Origin: Vallitaleaceae bacterium 9-2
GTDB lineage: Bacteria > Bacillota > Clostridia > Lachnospirales > Vallitaleaceae
Length of the DNA: 64,000 nt
NCBI GenBank assembly: GCA_038396585.1
Contig: CP121691.1
Span: 3,162,001-3,226,000, forward strand
Direction: 5' to 3'
Under the pieces are notes generated by a model. It was not told the DNA's origin. It worked only from the letters and a program-made list of their open reading frames with translations, and searched no databases. Shown here piece after piece: positions 7,875 to 17,646 of the stretch (positions are counted from its first letter, which is position 1; the number at the start of each line of letters is the position of its first letter). The position numbers were made by a program, and so were the translations under genes.

Positions 7875-10292
7875 CTAAACATACTGAGTTAAATCAGTTG
7901 CTGACGTATAAATCATGTCAATTTTTTTACTGGTTAATCTTTTTTCTTTGACTTCATAATATGGTGTTTGCTCTTTACAATAGTCCATAAACTCATGAAA
8001 ACTACGGTGTTGCCAAGAATCACTGCAGATACATAAGTATGCACTTTCTGAGCTATATACCCTATATTCACATTCTGACAATTGATCATCATGTTTTTCC
8101 ATCTTATGACTACACCATAATGCAATAAATCCGTCATTCTTTCGCCCAAACAGCCACCCATCAGAGTGAATCGTTTGTTCCATTCGCACCTTAGGCCAAA
8201 AAACATGGGTAAAATGAATTGGATGTGTACTTGGAATACAGTAAATACTTCCAATCATATTATCCACTTGTGTAATTGCAGGAAAAACACCATTACCATA
8301 CCAATATCCAGGTCGAACTGTACACGAAGCCGTTGTCCCTCCCGGATGCGAGACAAACACCGGCGTGCTATTATCTAAGCCTCCATACCAAAGATGCTGT
8401 TGATATCCAAACACTCCAGGTTCAAAGTAAGTTGTTCCATGAAAACGTTCATTTAGAGATTTGGTATATTCATGGTTTTCTTGATTTGATTTTTCTGCCA
8501 AAGTTACATTGTTCCATCGAATATAAGACGCATCTCTTCTTGGTGACTCAACCGATGTCAATACATAATTTTGTTGTTTGTTTAAGTGAATGCGTGCATT
8601 GCCGGAGTTATAGACTTCCATAATATCATTGTGCATTAACTCTATATGCTTCTGCGCAAACTCATACGAGCTTGTTGCATAAAATGCCATCCATCCTTCT
8701 GAATAGTCATAGGGTGCACTAGGATTCATCAAGTGCACCAAAGCCTGTGTCCCTTGCTGAAAAGGAAAAATCACATCTCCATACACTCTACCCATCGGTC
8801 CATAAACAGAACCATCAAAGGTATGCTTTGCCAGTATGGTAACTAAATAATCCGTAATTTTTTTTGCCCGTTGTGAGATTTCTTCCTTTGCAAAATCTAT
8901 GAGATTTAATAGCGCTATAAATGTAACACTCACATATATTGATGCCAAAAATTCTTCAAACCCATATTCTTCAACATCTTCAATCCATTCTAGCACACGT
9001 TTTTCCCCAAATTCTGCTAGCTGTTTTCCTGTCATCTCTGCACGAGGAAAATATTCCTCTGGATACATTTCTCCACAAAACATTGCAGCCGAATAAAAAA
9101 GTAATGCGTGATTCTCACTCCAAAAACACATCGCATCTTCTCCGGTATGGGTCATCCAATACCTATAATTCGTCAAAACCGTTTTCATCCTTGCTTCAAA
9201 CTTAGAATCCACGGAGTAGTTTTTAATATACCTTATTAAACCTGCAATCATAAAATCCGTACAATCATAGCGGCGCTCAATTTGATTTAAAGTCTCATAA
9301 AGAAGCGATTCGTCTTTGTCTAAAACATTGTCAATCGCACGTCTGGCAAGTACGTTTGACATGGCAAAGCCAAATTTATTTCCCCGATTCAAGCTTTCTA
9401 CATTTCCAATTTTTCTCAAAAGCTTTACTTTATTTTCTTCAAAACTTACTGCATTTTCATACCTTGGCATAACCGCTTCTAATTGAATAAAGCGACGTGA
9501 TAACCTTGTTGCGTCTATATTACATATAACACGAACATATGGATTGTCCGAGTGAAGCTTCACCTGCTTACTCCCCGAAATATCTGTTTTTTCTTTGTTT
9601 TGATTTATTTTTGAAAAGTCATGTTCATTTGCATCATATACGATAGCCGTATCCTTTGGAGCCGGCGCATCATTGATTAAGTATTGCCCATTCAACTTTA
9701 AGTTATCCAGCCATTTCTTTACATCCCTTAATTCAGAAAAGTCTCCATATTTGGGCGAAAGTTCTATGCGGATTCCTTCACAGTCCTTTGCCAACTCAAG
9801 TCCAAAAACAATACGTGTATCTCTTACACCTAATGTCTGAAGTTTAATTAAAATTTCATTGTAACCGGCTTTTAAATCCAGTGATACTTCTTGTTTAGAC
9901 ATCGGCTTATAAACGGCTTTTTCGATTCCTCCAACAAATGCATTATTGCACCACAATCCAATTGCACAGTATGACCATATTGTTATGCCAATCGTTTGCT
10001 CCACATTCGAGACAATGCCTGTCACAGCCTGCATCTCAACTTCTTTTAATACTTCATATCCGCGACTATAATCTACAAACCAATTTCCATAATCATAATG
10101 ATAGCACCAAGGCAATCCTAATGCACTCTGACCATTCAACACAATATCATTGTCCGGCTTTTTCATTGGGTTATCGGGAATACTCTTTCGCATATTAATT
10201 TCATAATCAAGCTGATTTATATTTTTTGGGGATTGCTTTGCATCGGTTTCATATGGTCCTGATACAAGATATTCCATTATAAATTTTTGCAT
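7875..10292 (-). CDS. Unrecognised 805-residue cytoplasmic protein, probable carbohydrate-active enzyme
   Basis: I do not recognise a named family. No signal peptide or membrane segment is seen. The N-terminal ~190 residues look like a beta-sandwich sugar-binding region (AVYKPM...LDLKAGYNEILIKL, RDTRIVFGLEL). The middle (about 350-600) is helix-rich with spaced Trp, Tyr and Glu-His residues (CFWSENHALLFYSAAMF, GSVYGPMGRVYGD), as in alpha/alpha-toroid lyases and hydrolases. The C-terminal third looks like beta-strands (FTHVFWPKV, GFIALWCSHKME). It is embedded in the operon, 3 bases after the response-regulator gene and 12 before the epimerase gene. It probably acts on imported oligosaccharide together with the heparinase-like enzyme. 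A glycosidase or lyase role is inference. Confidence 0.6.
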   Translation of the reverse strand: MQKFIMEYLVSGPYETDAKQSPKNINQLDYEINMRKSIPDNPMKKPDNDIVLNGQSALGLPWCYHYDYGNWFVDYSRGYEVLKEVEMQAVTGIVSNVEQTIGITIWSYCAIGLWCNNAFVGGIEKAVYKPMSKQEVSLDLKAGYNEILIKLQTLGVRDTRIVFGLELAKDCEGIRIELSPKYGDFSELRDVKKWLDNLKLNGQYLINDAPAPKDTAIVYDANEHDFSKINQNKEKTDISGSKQVKLHSDNPYVRVICNIDATRLSRRFIQLEAVMPRYENAVSFEENKVKLLRKIGNVESLNRGNKFGFAMSNVLARRAIDNVLDKDESLLYETLNQIERRYDCTDFMIAGLIRYIKNYSVDSKFEARMKTVLTNYRYWMTHTGEDAMCFWSENHALLFYSAAMFCGEMYPEEYFPRAEMTGKQLAEFGEKRVLEWIEDVEEYGFEEFLASIYVSVTFIALLNLIDFAKEEISQRAKKITDYLVTILAKHTFDGSVYGPMGRVYGDVIFPFQQGTQALVHLMNPSAPYDYSEGWMAFYATSSYEFAQKHIELMHNDIMEVYNSGNARIHLNKQQNYVLTSVESPRRDASYIRWNNVTLAEKSNQENHEYTKSLNERFHGTTYFEPGVFGYQQHLWYGGLDNSTPVFVSHPGGTTASCTVRPGYWYGNGVFPAITQVDNMIGSIYCIPSTHPIHFTHVFWPKVRMEQTIHSDGWLFGRKNDGFIALWCSHKMEKHDDQLSECEYRVYSSESAYLCICSDSWQHRSFHEFMDYCKEQTPYYEVKEKRLTSKKIDMIYTSATDLTQYV

Positions 10293-10295
10293 GTT

Positions 10296-11936
10296 TTATC
10301 CTTTCGAGACTCCTGATGTCATACTACACCTATCTACACTATGTTCTACGCTATGCTGTTTTTTCACCCATTGTTTTGGTAAAAATCCGGTACTTTTTTT
10401 AAAAATAGACGAAAAATATTTTTGATCTATATACCCTACTTCATTTGCCACATCATACACCTTTTTCCCGCTAAGTAAGAGCTCTTTTGCTTTTTCAATC
10501 CGTATATCTCTTAAATAACCGTTAAAATTAATTCCCGTATACTCTTTAAATACACTCGAAAGATATGATTGACTGATATATAGGTTTTCGGCTAATTCTT
10601 TTAATGTTATGTTTGTTGCGTAGTTTTTATTGACATAATCTTTGATACTTTCGATATAGCTCCCAATATCATGGTGATCTGCCATATGTGGTTTAATCAA
10701 CTTATTGATTTGCTGTATAAACCACTCTTTCATTTGTTCAAGCGTTGTGACCATGCGAAACTCATCTAAAATATCGATAATATGGTCTTCACTTCCTGTT
10801 ACTTGATATGTTTTTATAATTATATTACACATCTTTTTCCAAATAAATTCCGGTGTAAACTCTTGAATATTGATAATTTCATCAAACAGGTTATTTACGA
10901 TATTAATCGTTGAGGCATAATCCTTAAGCATGATCGCCTTAATCAATTGCTCTTCTTGTTCCTGAGGATATCCTGTATTATCTTTGTTCTCGTGAATATC
11001 CGAGCTTAATATTATCTTATTCTCACCTTTATAAAGTCTATAGGCCATGGCATCAAGACATTCTTCAACCGATTGCCTAAAAGATCCTGCACCGTTTTTA
11101 CAGTTTGAGATGGCAATTGTTACTGTAAAATCAAAGTAGTCATTAATCAAATCATGAAGTCTTTTGGATAAAAGGTAAGTGTTATATTTATTTTCAATGT
11201 TATCCATCTCTTTACTGATGTTAATAATCACTGCAATTGAATTTGCTTTATAATTAAAGGTTTCACATGTATAGCTCTCTGAAAACAGTTCTTTTGCCAT
11301 ATTATCAATAATAAAATTTATATTTTCTACTTCTTTTTTCCCTTGTATCTCTACAATGTTTTGATACTGGTCAATAGAAATCAAGATGGTGATATAATCA
11401 TCTAACTTTATATTCGACTTAAATAACTCGAGGCAAGAGTCAACTTCTTGCTTTGAATAAGGACAGTCGCTAATCATCTTAAGAAAAAAATTCGTCTTAA
11501 GGGCAGGGATACTATGAATCTCTTGTTTGTGTAGCCTTCGCATATTCTTTTTTAAGTTGTTTTTCTTCTTTATTTCTTTGAGTGCATTGATCACTGTTTC
11601 TAATAATCTATCCATCTCCACAGGTTTTAACAGATACTCTACAACACCTAATTTGATGGCTCTTTTTGCATATGAGAATTCGTCATACCCCGATAGAATA
11701 ATAAAGCAAGTATCTGAATTGTTTTCTTTAGATTTACAGACTAAATCTAAACCTGATAAAAAGGGCATTTTTATATCGGTTACCACCAAATCAATGTGTT
11801 CATCTGTAATAATTTCCAACGCCCTCTTGCCATTATAGCAAGTCTGTACAAGTATATCATGGTCTTCCCAACAGATAGCCTGTGCTATCCCATCAACAAC
11901 ATCTTTTCTATCATCAACAAGTAATAATTTGTACAT
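10296..11936 (-). CDS. YesN-type response regulator (receiver plus AraC HTH)
   Basis: 546 residues. The receiver domain fills residues 1-125, with the acidic pair DD at 8-9, phospho-acceptor Asp54 (VVTDIKMP) and Lys103 (LLKPVEMD). A long middle region (about 130-420) is typical of this class. The C-terminus (about 425-528) is a double helix-turn-helix of AraC type (ITLKELAENLYISQSYLSSVFKEY..., DVANEVGYIDQKYFSSIFKK). It lies 9 bases after its partner kinase, so the two form a two-component system. It most likely activates the promoter upstream of the solute-binding protein gene in response to an extracellular oligosaccharide. Confidence 0.9.
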   Translation of the reverse strand: MYKLLLVDDRKDVVDGIAQAICWEDHDILVQTCYNGKRALEIITDEHIDLVVTDIKMPFLSGLDLVCKSKENNSDTCFIILSGYDEFSYAKRAIKLGVVEYLLKPVEMDRLLETVINALKEIKKKNNLKKNMRRLHKQEIHSIPALKTNFFLKMISDCPYSKQEVDSCLELFKSNIKLDDYITILISIDQYQNIVEIQGKKEVENINFIIDNMAKELFSESYTCETFNYKANSIAVIINISKEMDNIENKYNTYLLSKRLHDLINDYFDFTVTIAISNCKNGAGSFRQSVEECLDAMAYRLYKGENKIILSSDIHENKDNTGYPQEQEEQLIKAIMLKDYASTINIVNNLFDEIINIQEFTPEFIWKKMCNIIIKTYQVTGSEDHIIDILDEFRMVTTLEQMKEWFIQQINKLIKPHMADHHDIGSYIESIKDYVNKNYATNITLKELAENLYISQSYLSSVFKEYTGINFNGYLRDIRIEKAKELLLSGKKVYDVANEVGYIDQKYFSSIFKKSTGFLPKQWVKKQHSVEHSVDRCSMTSGVSKG

Positions 11937-11945
11937 ATATCTTCC

Positions 11946-13637
11946 TCACAATACTTTATCCATCGGTATTGATATCAATACTTTCGTCTTGACATATGGT
12001 TCACTTTCCCATTGCAGTGATGCATTTTTGCCGTAGTTCAAAATTAAGCGTTCTAAAACATTATTGAAAGCAAATCCAGAATGTTTTTTTTCACTCACTT
12101 TTGCCAAAGACTCTTCTGTAAATCCACATCCATTATCTTCAACTTGTAATATGATCAGTTCATTTTCCCTAAAGACGTTAACAACGATTTCTCCTCCTTC
12201 TTCAATATCTTTAAACCCATGTAAAATACTGTTTTCTACTAAAGGTTGAAGCAAGATTTTCACTACACTATATTCAGATAATGTCTCATCAAACAAAACC
12301 TTATACGTGAATTTGTCTCCAAAAATCTCTTTTTGTATTTTTAGATAGCTTAACACATGATCCACCTCTGTTTTTAAAGGTATCTTTTGGCTTCCTTTAT
12401 TAAGACCAATACGTAAAAGCCGTGATAGATTAAGAATAATATTACTTATCTGATTGGTTTTATTCGTAACGGAATACCAATATAAAGAGTCTAGTGTATT
12501 ATACAAAAAGTGTGGATTTAATTGTGCTTGTAACAATTCTAGTTCAATTCTACGTTTGGCTTTTTCTTCATTTCTAATGCGTATCTTATCTTCCTCAACC
12601 ACCTTTGAATATCGCTGCATTTCTTGACTTAAGCTATTAAAAGCTTTGCCAAGCTCTGTAATTTCATCCTTACCAAACAACTTGATTTTTCGGTCATATT
12701 TTTGTTGTTCGAGTTCTTTGGCATATAAGGTCAGTTTTTGTAATGGTTCAGTAATGGTCTTTGCAATATATGTTGATATCACTCCAAAAATAAGGATTAA
12801 GATGAGCATATAAAACACAAGGGTTATTTGTGATTCATAAAAGTCTGAGTATAGGACTTTTTTTTCTTGAATACACTGAATATACCATCCACTTATTTCT
12901 ATTATATTCTCTTGAATAAGATGCTCACTATTATTATTTGGTATATCCAGATTTTCAAATGACTGCTTATCTGCATTGAGTAAATACACTTTTCCAAAGA
13001 CTTGCTTTTCTAATTCTTTTAACACCTTGTCTATTTTCCTATATGATATATTGACCACAAGCCTAGGTGTATGTTCTGAAATATAGTAATCGGTATTACT
13101 ATTTAGCGGCACAGTAATAACAAGGGGCAATAGTTCTATTTGCTTTGGTGTACCCTCGATGATTGCATCTGACCAATAAGCTAAGTTTTGTTCTTTTGAT
13201 TTTACAATAATCGGACTCACATCATACTCCACTGTTTGATTCAAGTTCGTTACAATACGATCATCGACAACCAGATACGCCGAATGAATAAACTCATTTT
13301 GTATACACAACTGCGTTAACATTTGCTGTAATTGAAAATCGATGTTCACACTATTAGAAGTATCTTGACCATACTTAGAGACCCAATAACTTATATCATA
13401 GCCGATTAAATTCGTATGAATCAACTGCAAAATATGTCCCAATTCGTTGTCAATGTACTTTGTGTTTTGAACTATCGTTTCTTGTGTAATGCTACTCACT
13501 TTTTCTACAAACATCTTTTCAGTTACTTTGAAAAACAAGAGACCTAGTACTAAAGCTGTAAATATAATCCCGCTTATCGAGACAAACATAATTTTTTGTT
13601 TCATTCTTAACTTCGCAAATGCTTTCTTCATCTTCAT
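11946..13637 (-). CDS. YesM-type sensor histidine kinase
   Basis: 563 residues. A first membrane segment lies at about 15-36, then an extracellular sensor of ~235 residues, and a second membrane segment at about 273-295. A HAMP linker follows (ITEPLQKLTLYAKELEQ). The His_kinase domain has LLQAQLNPHFLYNTLD, with the phospho-acceptor His near residue 376, and an HATPase domain with QPLVENSILHGF (N-box) and VEDNGCGF. This architecture belongs to kinases paired with YesN-type regulators beside ABC importers of plant or animal polysaccharide fragments. It is 38 bases downstream of the lyase gene and 9 bases upstream of the regulator gene. Confidence 0.9.
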   Translation of the reverse strand: MKMKKAFAKLRMKQKIMFVSISGIIFTALVLGLLFFKVTEKMFVEKVSSITQETIVQNTKYIDNELGHILQLIHTNLIGYDISYWVSKYGQDTSNSVNIDFQLQQMLTQLCIQNEFIHSAYLVVDDRIVTNLNQTVEYDVSPIIVKSKEQNLAYWSDAIIEGTPKQIELLPLVITVPLNSNTDYYISEHTPRLVVNISYRKIDKVLKELEKQVFGKVYLLNADKQSFENLDIPNNNSEHLIQENIIEISGWYIQCIQEKKVLYSDFYESQITLVFYMLILILIFGVISTYIAKTITEPLQKLTLYAKELEQQKYDRKIKLFGKDEITELGKAFNSLSQEMQRYSKVVEEDKIRIRNEEKAKRRIELELLQAQLNPHFLYNTLDSLYWYSVTNKTNQISNIILNLSRLLRIGLNKGSQKIPLKTEVDHVLSYLKIQKEIFGDKFTYKVLFDETLSEYSVVKILLQPLVENSILHGFKDIEEGGEIVVNVFRENELIILQVEDNGCGFTEESLAKVSEKKHSGFAFNNVLERLILNYGKNASLQWESEPYVKTKVLISIPMDKVL

Positions 13638-13675
13638 ATCACCATTTTATTGTTATCGCCACGCCGCTAGTCATT

Positions 13676-15667
13676 TTATTTTAACGAAAATCGATGTTCT
13701 TGGGTTTTACTATCGCTCTTGACTTTTATAACAATCTCATCTTTAATGATTTGTATTTTTACATCTTTTATAATTATATCATCATTCGCATGACTTGTAA
13801 TAACATTAATGAACACTTTTTCTTTTGCCTGAGCGCGTTGAATCATATATGGGATATACAGATTGGTTGGTTTCCCGGGTCCTTGGGCATAAATCATCTG
13901 ACTGCCATCGACGTAAGAATACACATTTGTTGTTATGTCTTCTAATTTATACGTCGTTTTCGTCAGTCCCACAGCATCAACAAAAGATACGTTTTTTAAG
14001 TATTTAAATGGCTTTTTATTTGAAAAATTTTCAATTGGAGTTTCTTGCGTGCTTCTATTTATTTGTTCGCCGTTAAAATGCATAATCCAATCAATTGTTT
14101 TTTCTTTTGGACTTTCCACATTAAAAATATCAATCCAGTAGTTCTCAGCCTTTAATATGCGTCGTCGCATAGTTACATCTTGGTACGCTTCTTCACTCCA
14201 CTGACAAATCGTAAAGCTATCTGGCATCGTATAATTCGAATTCCACTCTGCCTTAGCATCAACAAATGTATAGTCCTTTGTTTTTTCAAAAACAGATACC
14301 TTTCCATCGCATGGCGCTTGGTTTTCTTCATTAAGCATTACGGTATTGTGCGTTCCTGTATTTTTGAAGTATTCGTAATGATAAAAAGCGCCATATCCCG
14401 TCGTTCCTAGATCCGGAATAATATTTTGATTTTTATACATATAAGAAACGGAAAGGCGGTCATAATGGTCATGTTCTCCACCATATTTTCCATGTCTAAA
14501 CAGAAGAAATTGATTATCTTCCCCTCTTACGATGGTTGTACCCGAACCCTTAGCATCATGATAGTCATCAAGCTCTATTGGGCTAGCATCAGGCAATGTA
14601 TCCACGCCATAAAAAAATGATTCTATATTATTACGCTCTTCATTTTCGTATACTTTATGCATCACTTTAAGAATTATCTCTTCTCTAAATATTTTGTATG
14701 AAAATTCATAGAGATTATATTCATTTAATTCTGTGTGATAATCCATTGTATCATTCATCATTGGGAACTTATAATTAGGCTGCAAAAATTTTAAAGCGGC
14801 TTTAACCATTTTTCTATAATTTGGATGCATAATCTGGCTATGCTCGGTATGAACTGCAAATCGTTCAAATCCATAAAAATTTTGAAGCGCAAAAAAATGG
14901 TAGCACAAAGAACATTCAAACCATATACCATCGGCTAACATGCCATGTTCCAACTGATATATGAGTCCATAGTCGTCATAAATAGCAAAATCCAATAGTT
15001 CTTTGTTGTCATCAATAAGTCCAACCACACCAATCGCCGCATTAATTATAACTTCATGGTTATGAAGTTGATTCTGCCGGTGTTCGGTTAAAAACTTAGC
15101 CCCACAAAGGAGCAAATCTTGACAAATGAACTCTTTTTCTTTTTGAGTTAATGTGTCCGATATTAAGTCATATGCATAAGCAAAATTTCTAATAAAAATC
15201 GCCTCACATAATGTTTGGGCATTGGCTTTGCCCGGTCCATTATAAGGTATATCGCCATGAACTTCATAGCCTGGATATCGTTTTGCATACTCTAATAAAA
15301 TATTTTTAGAATCCTCTGCGTATTTACTTTCGGCTGTACATACGTATAATAATCCCAAATAATAGGCTGCCGTATAGTTTAGTTCATGTATACTTCTCCA
15401 CCATGCACCATCAAATGGTTCACCTGTATGCACTTTTTTGCACAGTGGACATTCATGTTGGGTTGGCTTATCAAAATCAAACGTTAATTCCACAGAACAT
15501 TCAGAACAGTAATAATATAATCCCCAATTTGCAATTCCTGCATCAGGAATTTTTAACTCATTGTTTCGAACAAGCTCGGTCTGTTCTAACAGCCAATCAA
15601 TAATACGCGGATCTTGTTTTGCTTTTTCTCTAAATTTTTCTATTTCTTGATGTGTAAATTGAATCAT
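13676..15667 (-). CDS. Cytoplasmic heparinase II/III-family polysaccharide lyase
   Basis: About 663 residues from the ATG at 15667, chosen because GGAGG lies 8 bases upstream. The in-frame ATG at 15718 has no such site and would overlap the permease gene. The N-terminal part has a zinc-ribbon-like Cys pair set (YYCSEC...HECPLCK, then GEPFDGAWW), frequent in this family. An alpha/alpha-toroid follows with LHNHEVIINAA. The C-terminal beta-sandwich carries the heparinase_II_C hallmark GGEHDHYDRLSVSY and GTHNTVMLNEENQ. No signal peptide is present. The enzyme should therefore cut imported oligosaccharides by beta-elimination in the cytoplasm, like exo-type oligo-alginate lyases. The substrate (alginate, heparan-like or other uronan) cannot be read from sequence alone. 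Confidence 0.8.
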   Translation of the reverse strand: MIQFTHQEIEKFREKAKQDPRIIDWLLEQTELVRNNELKIPDAGIANWGLYYYCSECSVELTFDFDKPTQHECPLCKKVHTGEPFDGAWWRSIHELNYTAAYYLGLLYVCTAESKYAEDSKNILLEYAKRYPGYEVHGDIPYNGPGKANAQTLCEAIFIRNFAYAYDLISDTLTQKEKEFICQDLLLCGAKFLTEHRQNQLHNHEVIINAAIGVVGLIDDNKELLDFAIYDDYGLIYQLEHGMLADGIWFECSLCYHFFALQNFYGFERFAVHTEHSQIMHPNYRKMVKAALKFLQPNYKFPMMNDTMDYHTELNEYNLYEFSYKIFREEIILKVMHKVYENEERNNIESFFYGVDTLPDASPIELDDYHDAKGSGTTIVRGEDNQFLLFRHGKYGGEHDHYDRLSVSYMYKNQNIIPDLGTTGYGAFYHYEYFKNTGTHNTVMLNEENQAPCDGKVSVFEKTKDYTFVDAKAEWNSNYTMPDSFTICQWSEEAYQDVTMRRRILKAENYWIDIFNVESPKEKTIDWIMHFNGEQINRSTQETPIENFSNKKPFKYLKNVSFVDAVGLTKTTYKLEDITTNVYSYVDGSQMIYAQGPGKPTNLYIPYMIQRAQAKEKVFINVITSHANDDIIIKDVKIQIIKDEIVIKVKSDSKTQEHRFSLK

Positions 15668-15698
15668 TCTTCTACCTCCGTTAGAATTATAGCTACTC

Positions 15699-16544
15699 TT
15701 AACCTTTAACGCCTCCATCAGTTAATCCTGCCATAAAATGTTTGTTTGCGACAAAGTAAATGATTAATATAGGAATAATGGATATCGCAGCTCCGGTCAT
15801 CATCAAATGCCATTCACTCGCCGCTCCGGTTCCCCACTTTAGCTGTACAACGCCTACTGTTAAGGGTCTTAAGTCCGGTTGAGTCATTGTAAATACTGAG
15901 GGCACAATATAATCATTCCATGATAATCTAAACTGAAATAAAGCCACAACCGCTAGAATCGGCTTAAGCAATGGAACTAAAATTGCATAATAAATCTTAA
16001 AAGGTCCACATCCGTCAATCATAGCTGCTTCATCAAGCTCCTTAGGAATACTTTTAATAAACTTTGTAATCAAAAAAATATTGACACCTTGCGATCCTAT
16101 TTGAATAATGATAATTGGCCACAGTGTATTGTGCATATTGGCTTGTACTGCCAATAAATATAGCGGACGCAGTGTAACCGCTCCCAACGCAATAAACATT
16201 GTCGAAAGATATAATGCGTATATCACTTTTTTTCCAAAAAAATCATACCGCTCAATACAATACGCTGTGATAGAAGAGATAATAAGGGCGCCTATCGTAG
16301 AAAAAAAACATATAAATACACTATTCATGGTATATTTTGCAAAATTCGCCTTTTCCCATACGTACAGGTAGTTTTTAAACTGAAATACACTTGGAAGTAT
16401 CCCCCCTCCTGTCATCAGCTCCATATTGGTTTTAAAGCTTCCCAATATGGCATATACGACCGGATATAATGTGATGATTGAAAAAGCGATTAATATGGTA
16501 TAGAGTACACCATGTCCTATTGTTTTCTTGATTTTAAATTGCAT
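15699..16544 (-). CDS. Carbohydrate ABC transporter permease (MalG/YesQ type)
   Basis: This 281-residue membrane protein has six predicted helices. The cytoplasmic EAA loop that contacts the ATPase reads ELDEAAMIDGCGPFKIYYAIL. It belongs to the CUT1 family of sugar importers. The ATG has AGGAGG 8 bases upstream. It lies 12 bases downstream of the partner permease gene. No ATP-binding subunit is encoded in the operon, as is usual for CUT1 systems that share a common MsmX-type ATPase encoded elsewhere. Confidence 0.9.
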   Translation of the reverse strand: MQFKIKKTIGHGVLYTILIAFSIITLYPVVYAILGSFKTNMELMTGGGILPSVFQFKNYLYVWEKANFAKYTMNSVFICFFSTIGALIISSITAYCIERYDFFGKKVIYALYLSTMFIALGAVTLRPLYLLAVQANMHNTLWPIIIIQIGSQGVNIFLITKFIKSIPKELDEAAMIDGCGPFKIYYAILVPLLKPILAVVALFQFRLSWNDYIVPSVFTMTQPDLRPLTVGVVQLKWGTGAASEWHLMMTGAAISIIPILIIYFVANKHFMAGLTDGGVKG

Positions 16545-16556
16545 GATTGTTTCCTC

Positions 16557-17498
16557 CTAATATGTTTCCTGCATTTTTTTTGACCATTGTAAATAAAAAA
16601 TGGTAATCAGCCCTACAAAAATAGCAGTTACAAAAGCTACTGCAGATCCATAACCATATTGGAGCACCTCTGATCCTGCCGCATCCCCCATTGGGAACAT
16701 AAGTTTGTAAATATATAAATAAAGCACATTGGTCTTACCGTTTGGTCCCCCTGCTGTCATAACAAGAATTGTCTCATAGTCTTTAAATGCTTGGGTAATC
16801 GCCAACATAACAACCACCTGAATTATCGGTGACATCATGGGCAATGTGATATACCACAGGCGTCTCCAGCCTATTGCACCATCAAGATCCGCACTTTCAT
16901 ATATTTCCTGTGGAATCGTTTGAAGTCCTGACAAAAAATAAATCATATAATTTCCTACAGCTCCCCAAATAGCCACAAACAGTATCGTCAACATTGCTTT
17001 TTCACGACTAAACCAATTAATTGGAGCTTCTATTATCCCCCAATTGAGCAATAATTGATTTGCCGATCCGTTGTATGGATTAAAAATCAAGTAAAACACC
17101 ATACTCATAATGGAGACACTTATGACTGTAGGCATAAAAAATACCGAACGAAAAATATTACGCCCTTTGATTTTCATGTTCAGAAAATACGCTAATAAGA
17201 ATGCTACTGGCATCGTTAATACTAATTTTCCGCTTGCATATATAACTGTATTGATAAGTGATTCAAAGAAAATTTCATCTTTTGCCAGCTTTACAAAATT
17301 TTGAAGTCCTATAAATTCAAACTCGCCAAAAGATGTATAGTTATAAAACATGAATCTAAGTATCCATACAATCGGATAAATCGAAGTCACCAGCAAAAAA
17401 CATATCCCTGGAAGAAGCATTAGATAAATGGTTTTGTTCTTCTTGATGCTACTACGTGATGCCCTGGTTCTTGTCAATGGTTTGTCTTTATTTTTCAT
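16557..17498 (-). CDS. Carbohydrate ABC transporter permease (MalF/LplB/YesP type)
   Basis: The start at 17498 (MKNKDKPL...) is preferred because GAAGGA lies 6-7 bases upstream. An in-frame ATG at 17570 falls inside an intergenic hairpin and has no ribosome-binding site. The 313-residue product has a basic N-terminus, six membrane helices and the EAA motif EIYESADLDGAIGWRRLWYITLP. It pairs with the MalG-type permease 12 bases downstream. Together with the lipoprotein encoded upstream it forms the importer for the oligosaccharide used by this operon. Confidence 0.9.
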   Translation of the reverse strand: MKNKDKPLTRTRASRSSIKKNKTIYLMLLPGICFLLVTSIYPIVWILRFMFYNYTSFGEFEFIGLQNFVKLAKDEIFFESLINTVIYASGKLVLTMPVAFLLAYFLNMKIKGRNIFRSVFFMPTVISVSIMSMVFYLIFNPYNGSANQLLLNWGIIEAPINWFSREKAMLTILFVAIWGAVGNYMIYFLSGLQTIPQEIYESADLDGAIGWRRLWYITLPMMSPIIQVVVMLAITQAFKDYETILVMTAGGPNGKTNVLYLYIYKLMFPMGDAAGSEVLQYGYGSAVAFVTAIFVGLITIFYLQWSKKMQETY

Positions 17499-17569
17499 AT
17501 GTTTTCCTTCTTTCAAATCATTGTTCGTGGTCTTCATCCCTATCAAATCAGGGCTTTTTACGCACAACA

Positions 17570-17619
17570 TTTAAAGGTCTGCTTCTACAGGACTTCTTCC
17601 CTTGAAACAGACCTTTAAA
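17570..17619 (-). promoter_or_regulatory. Intergenic stem-loop between binding-protein and permease genes
   Basis: A perfect 12-bp inverted repeat (TTTAAAGGTCTG / CAGACCTTTAAA) with a 26-base loop sits between the stop of the solute-binding protein gene (17647) and the permease start (17498). There is no T-run after it. It therefore fits an mRNA processing or 3'-protecting hairpin that lets the binding protein be made in excess over the permeases, rather than a full terminator. Confidence 0.6.
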
Positions 17620-17646
17620 GCAACTTTATACAAGTATTACATTATC

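Noticed and set aside
8440-8453. A sequence resembling a CcpA cre site (TGAAAACGTTCATT)
   Set aside because: It lies deep inside the 805-residue gene and lacks the final CA of the consensus, so it is most likely chance.
7934-8623. Alternative open frames on both strands inside the 805-residue gene
   Set aside because: No ribosome-binding sites or recognisable motifs, and the main frame is intact across the region.
15667-15718. Longer start of the heparinase-family gene at 15718
   Set aside because: It would overlap the permease gene and has no ribosome-binding site, whereas the ATG at 15667 has GGAGG at good spacing.
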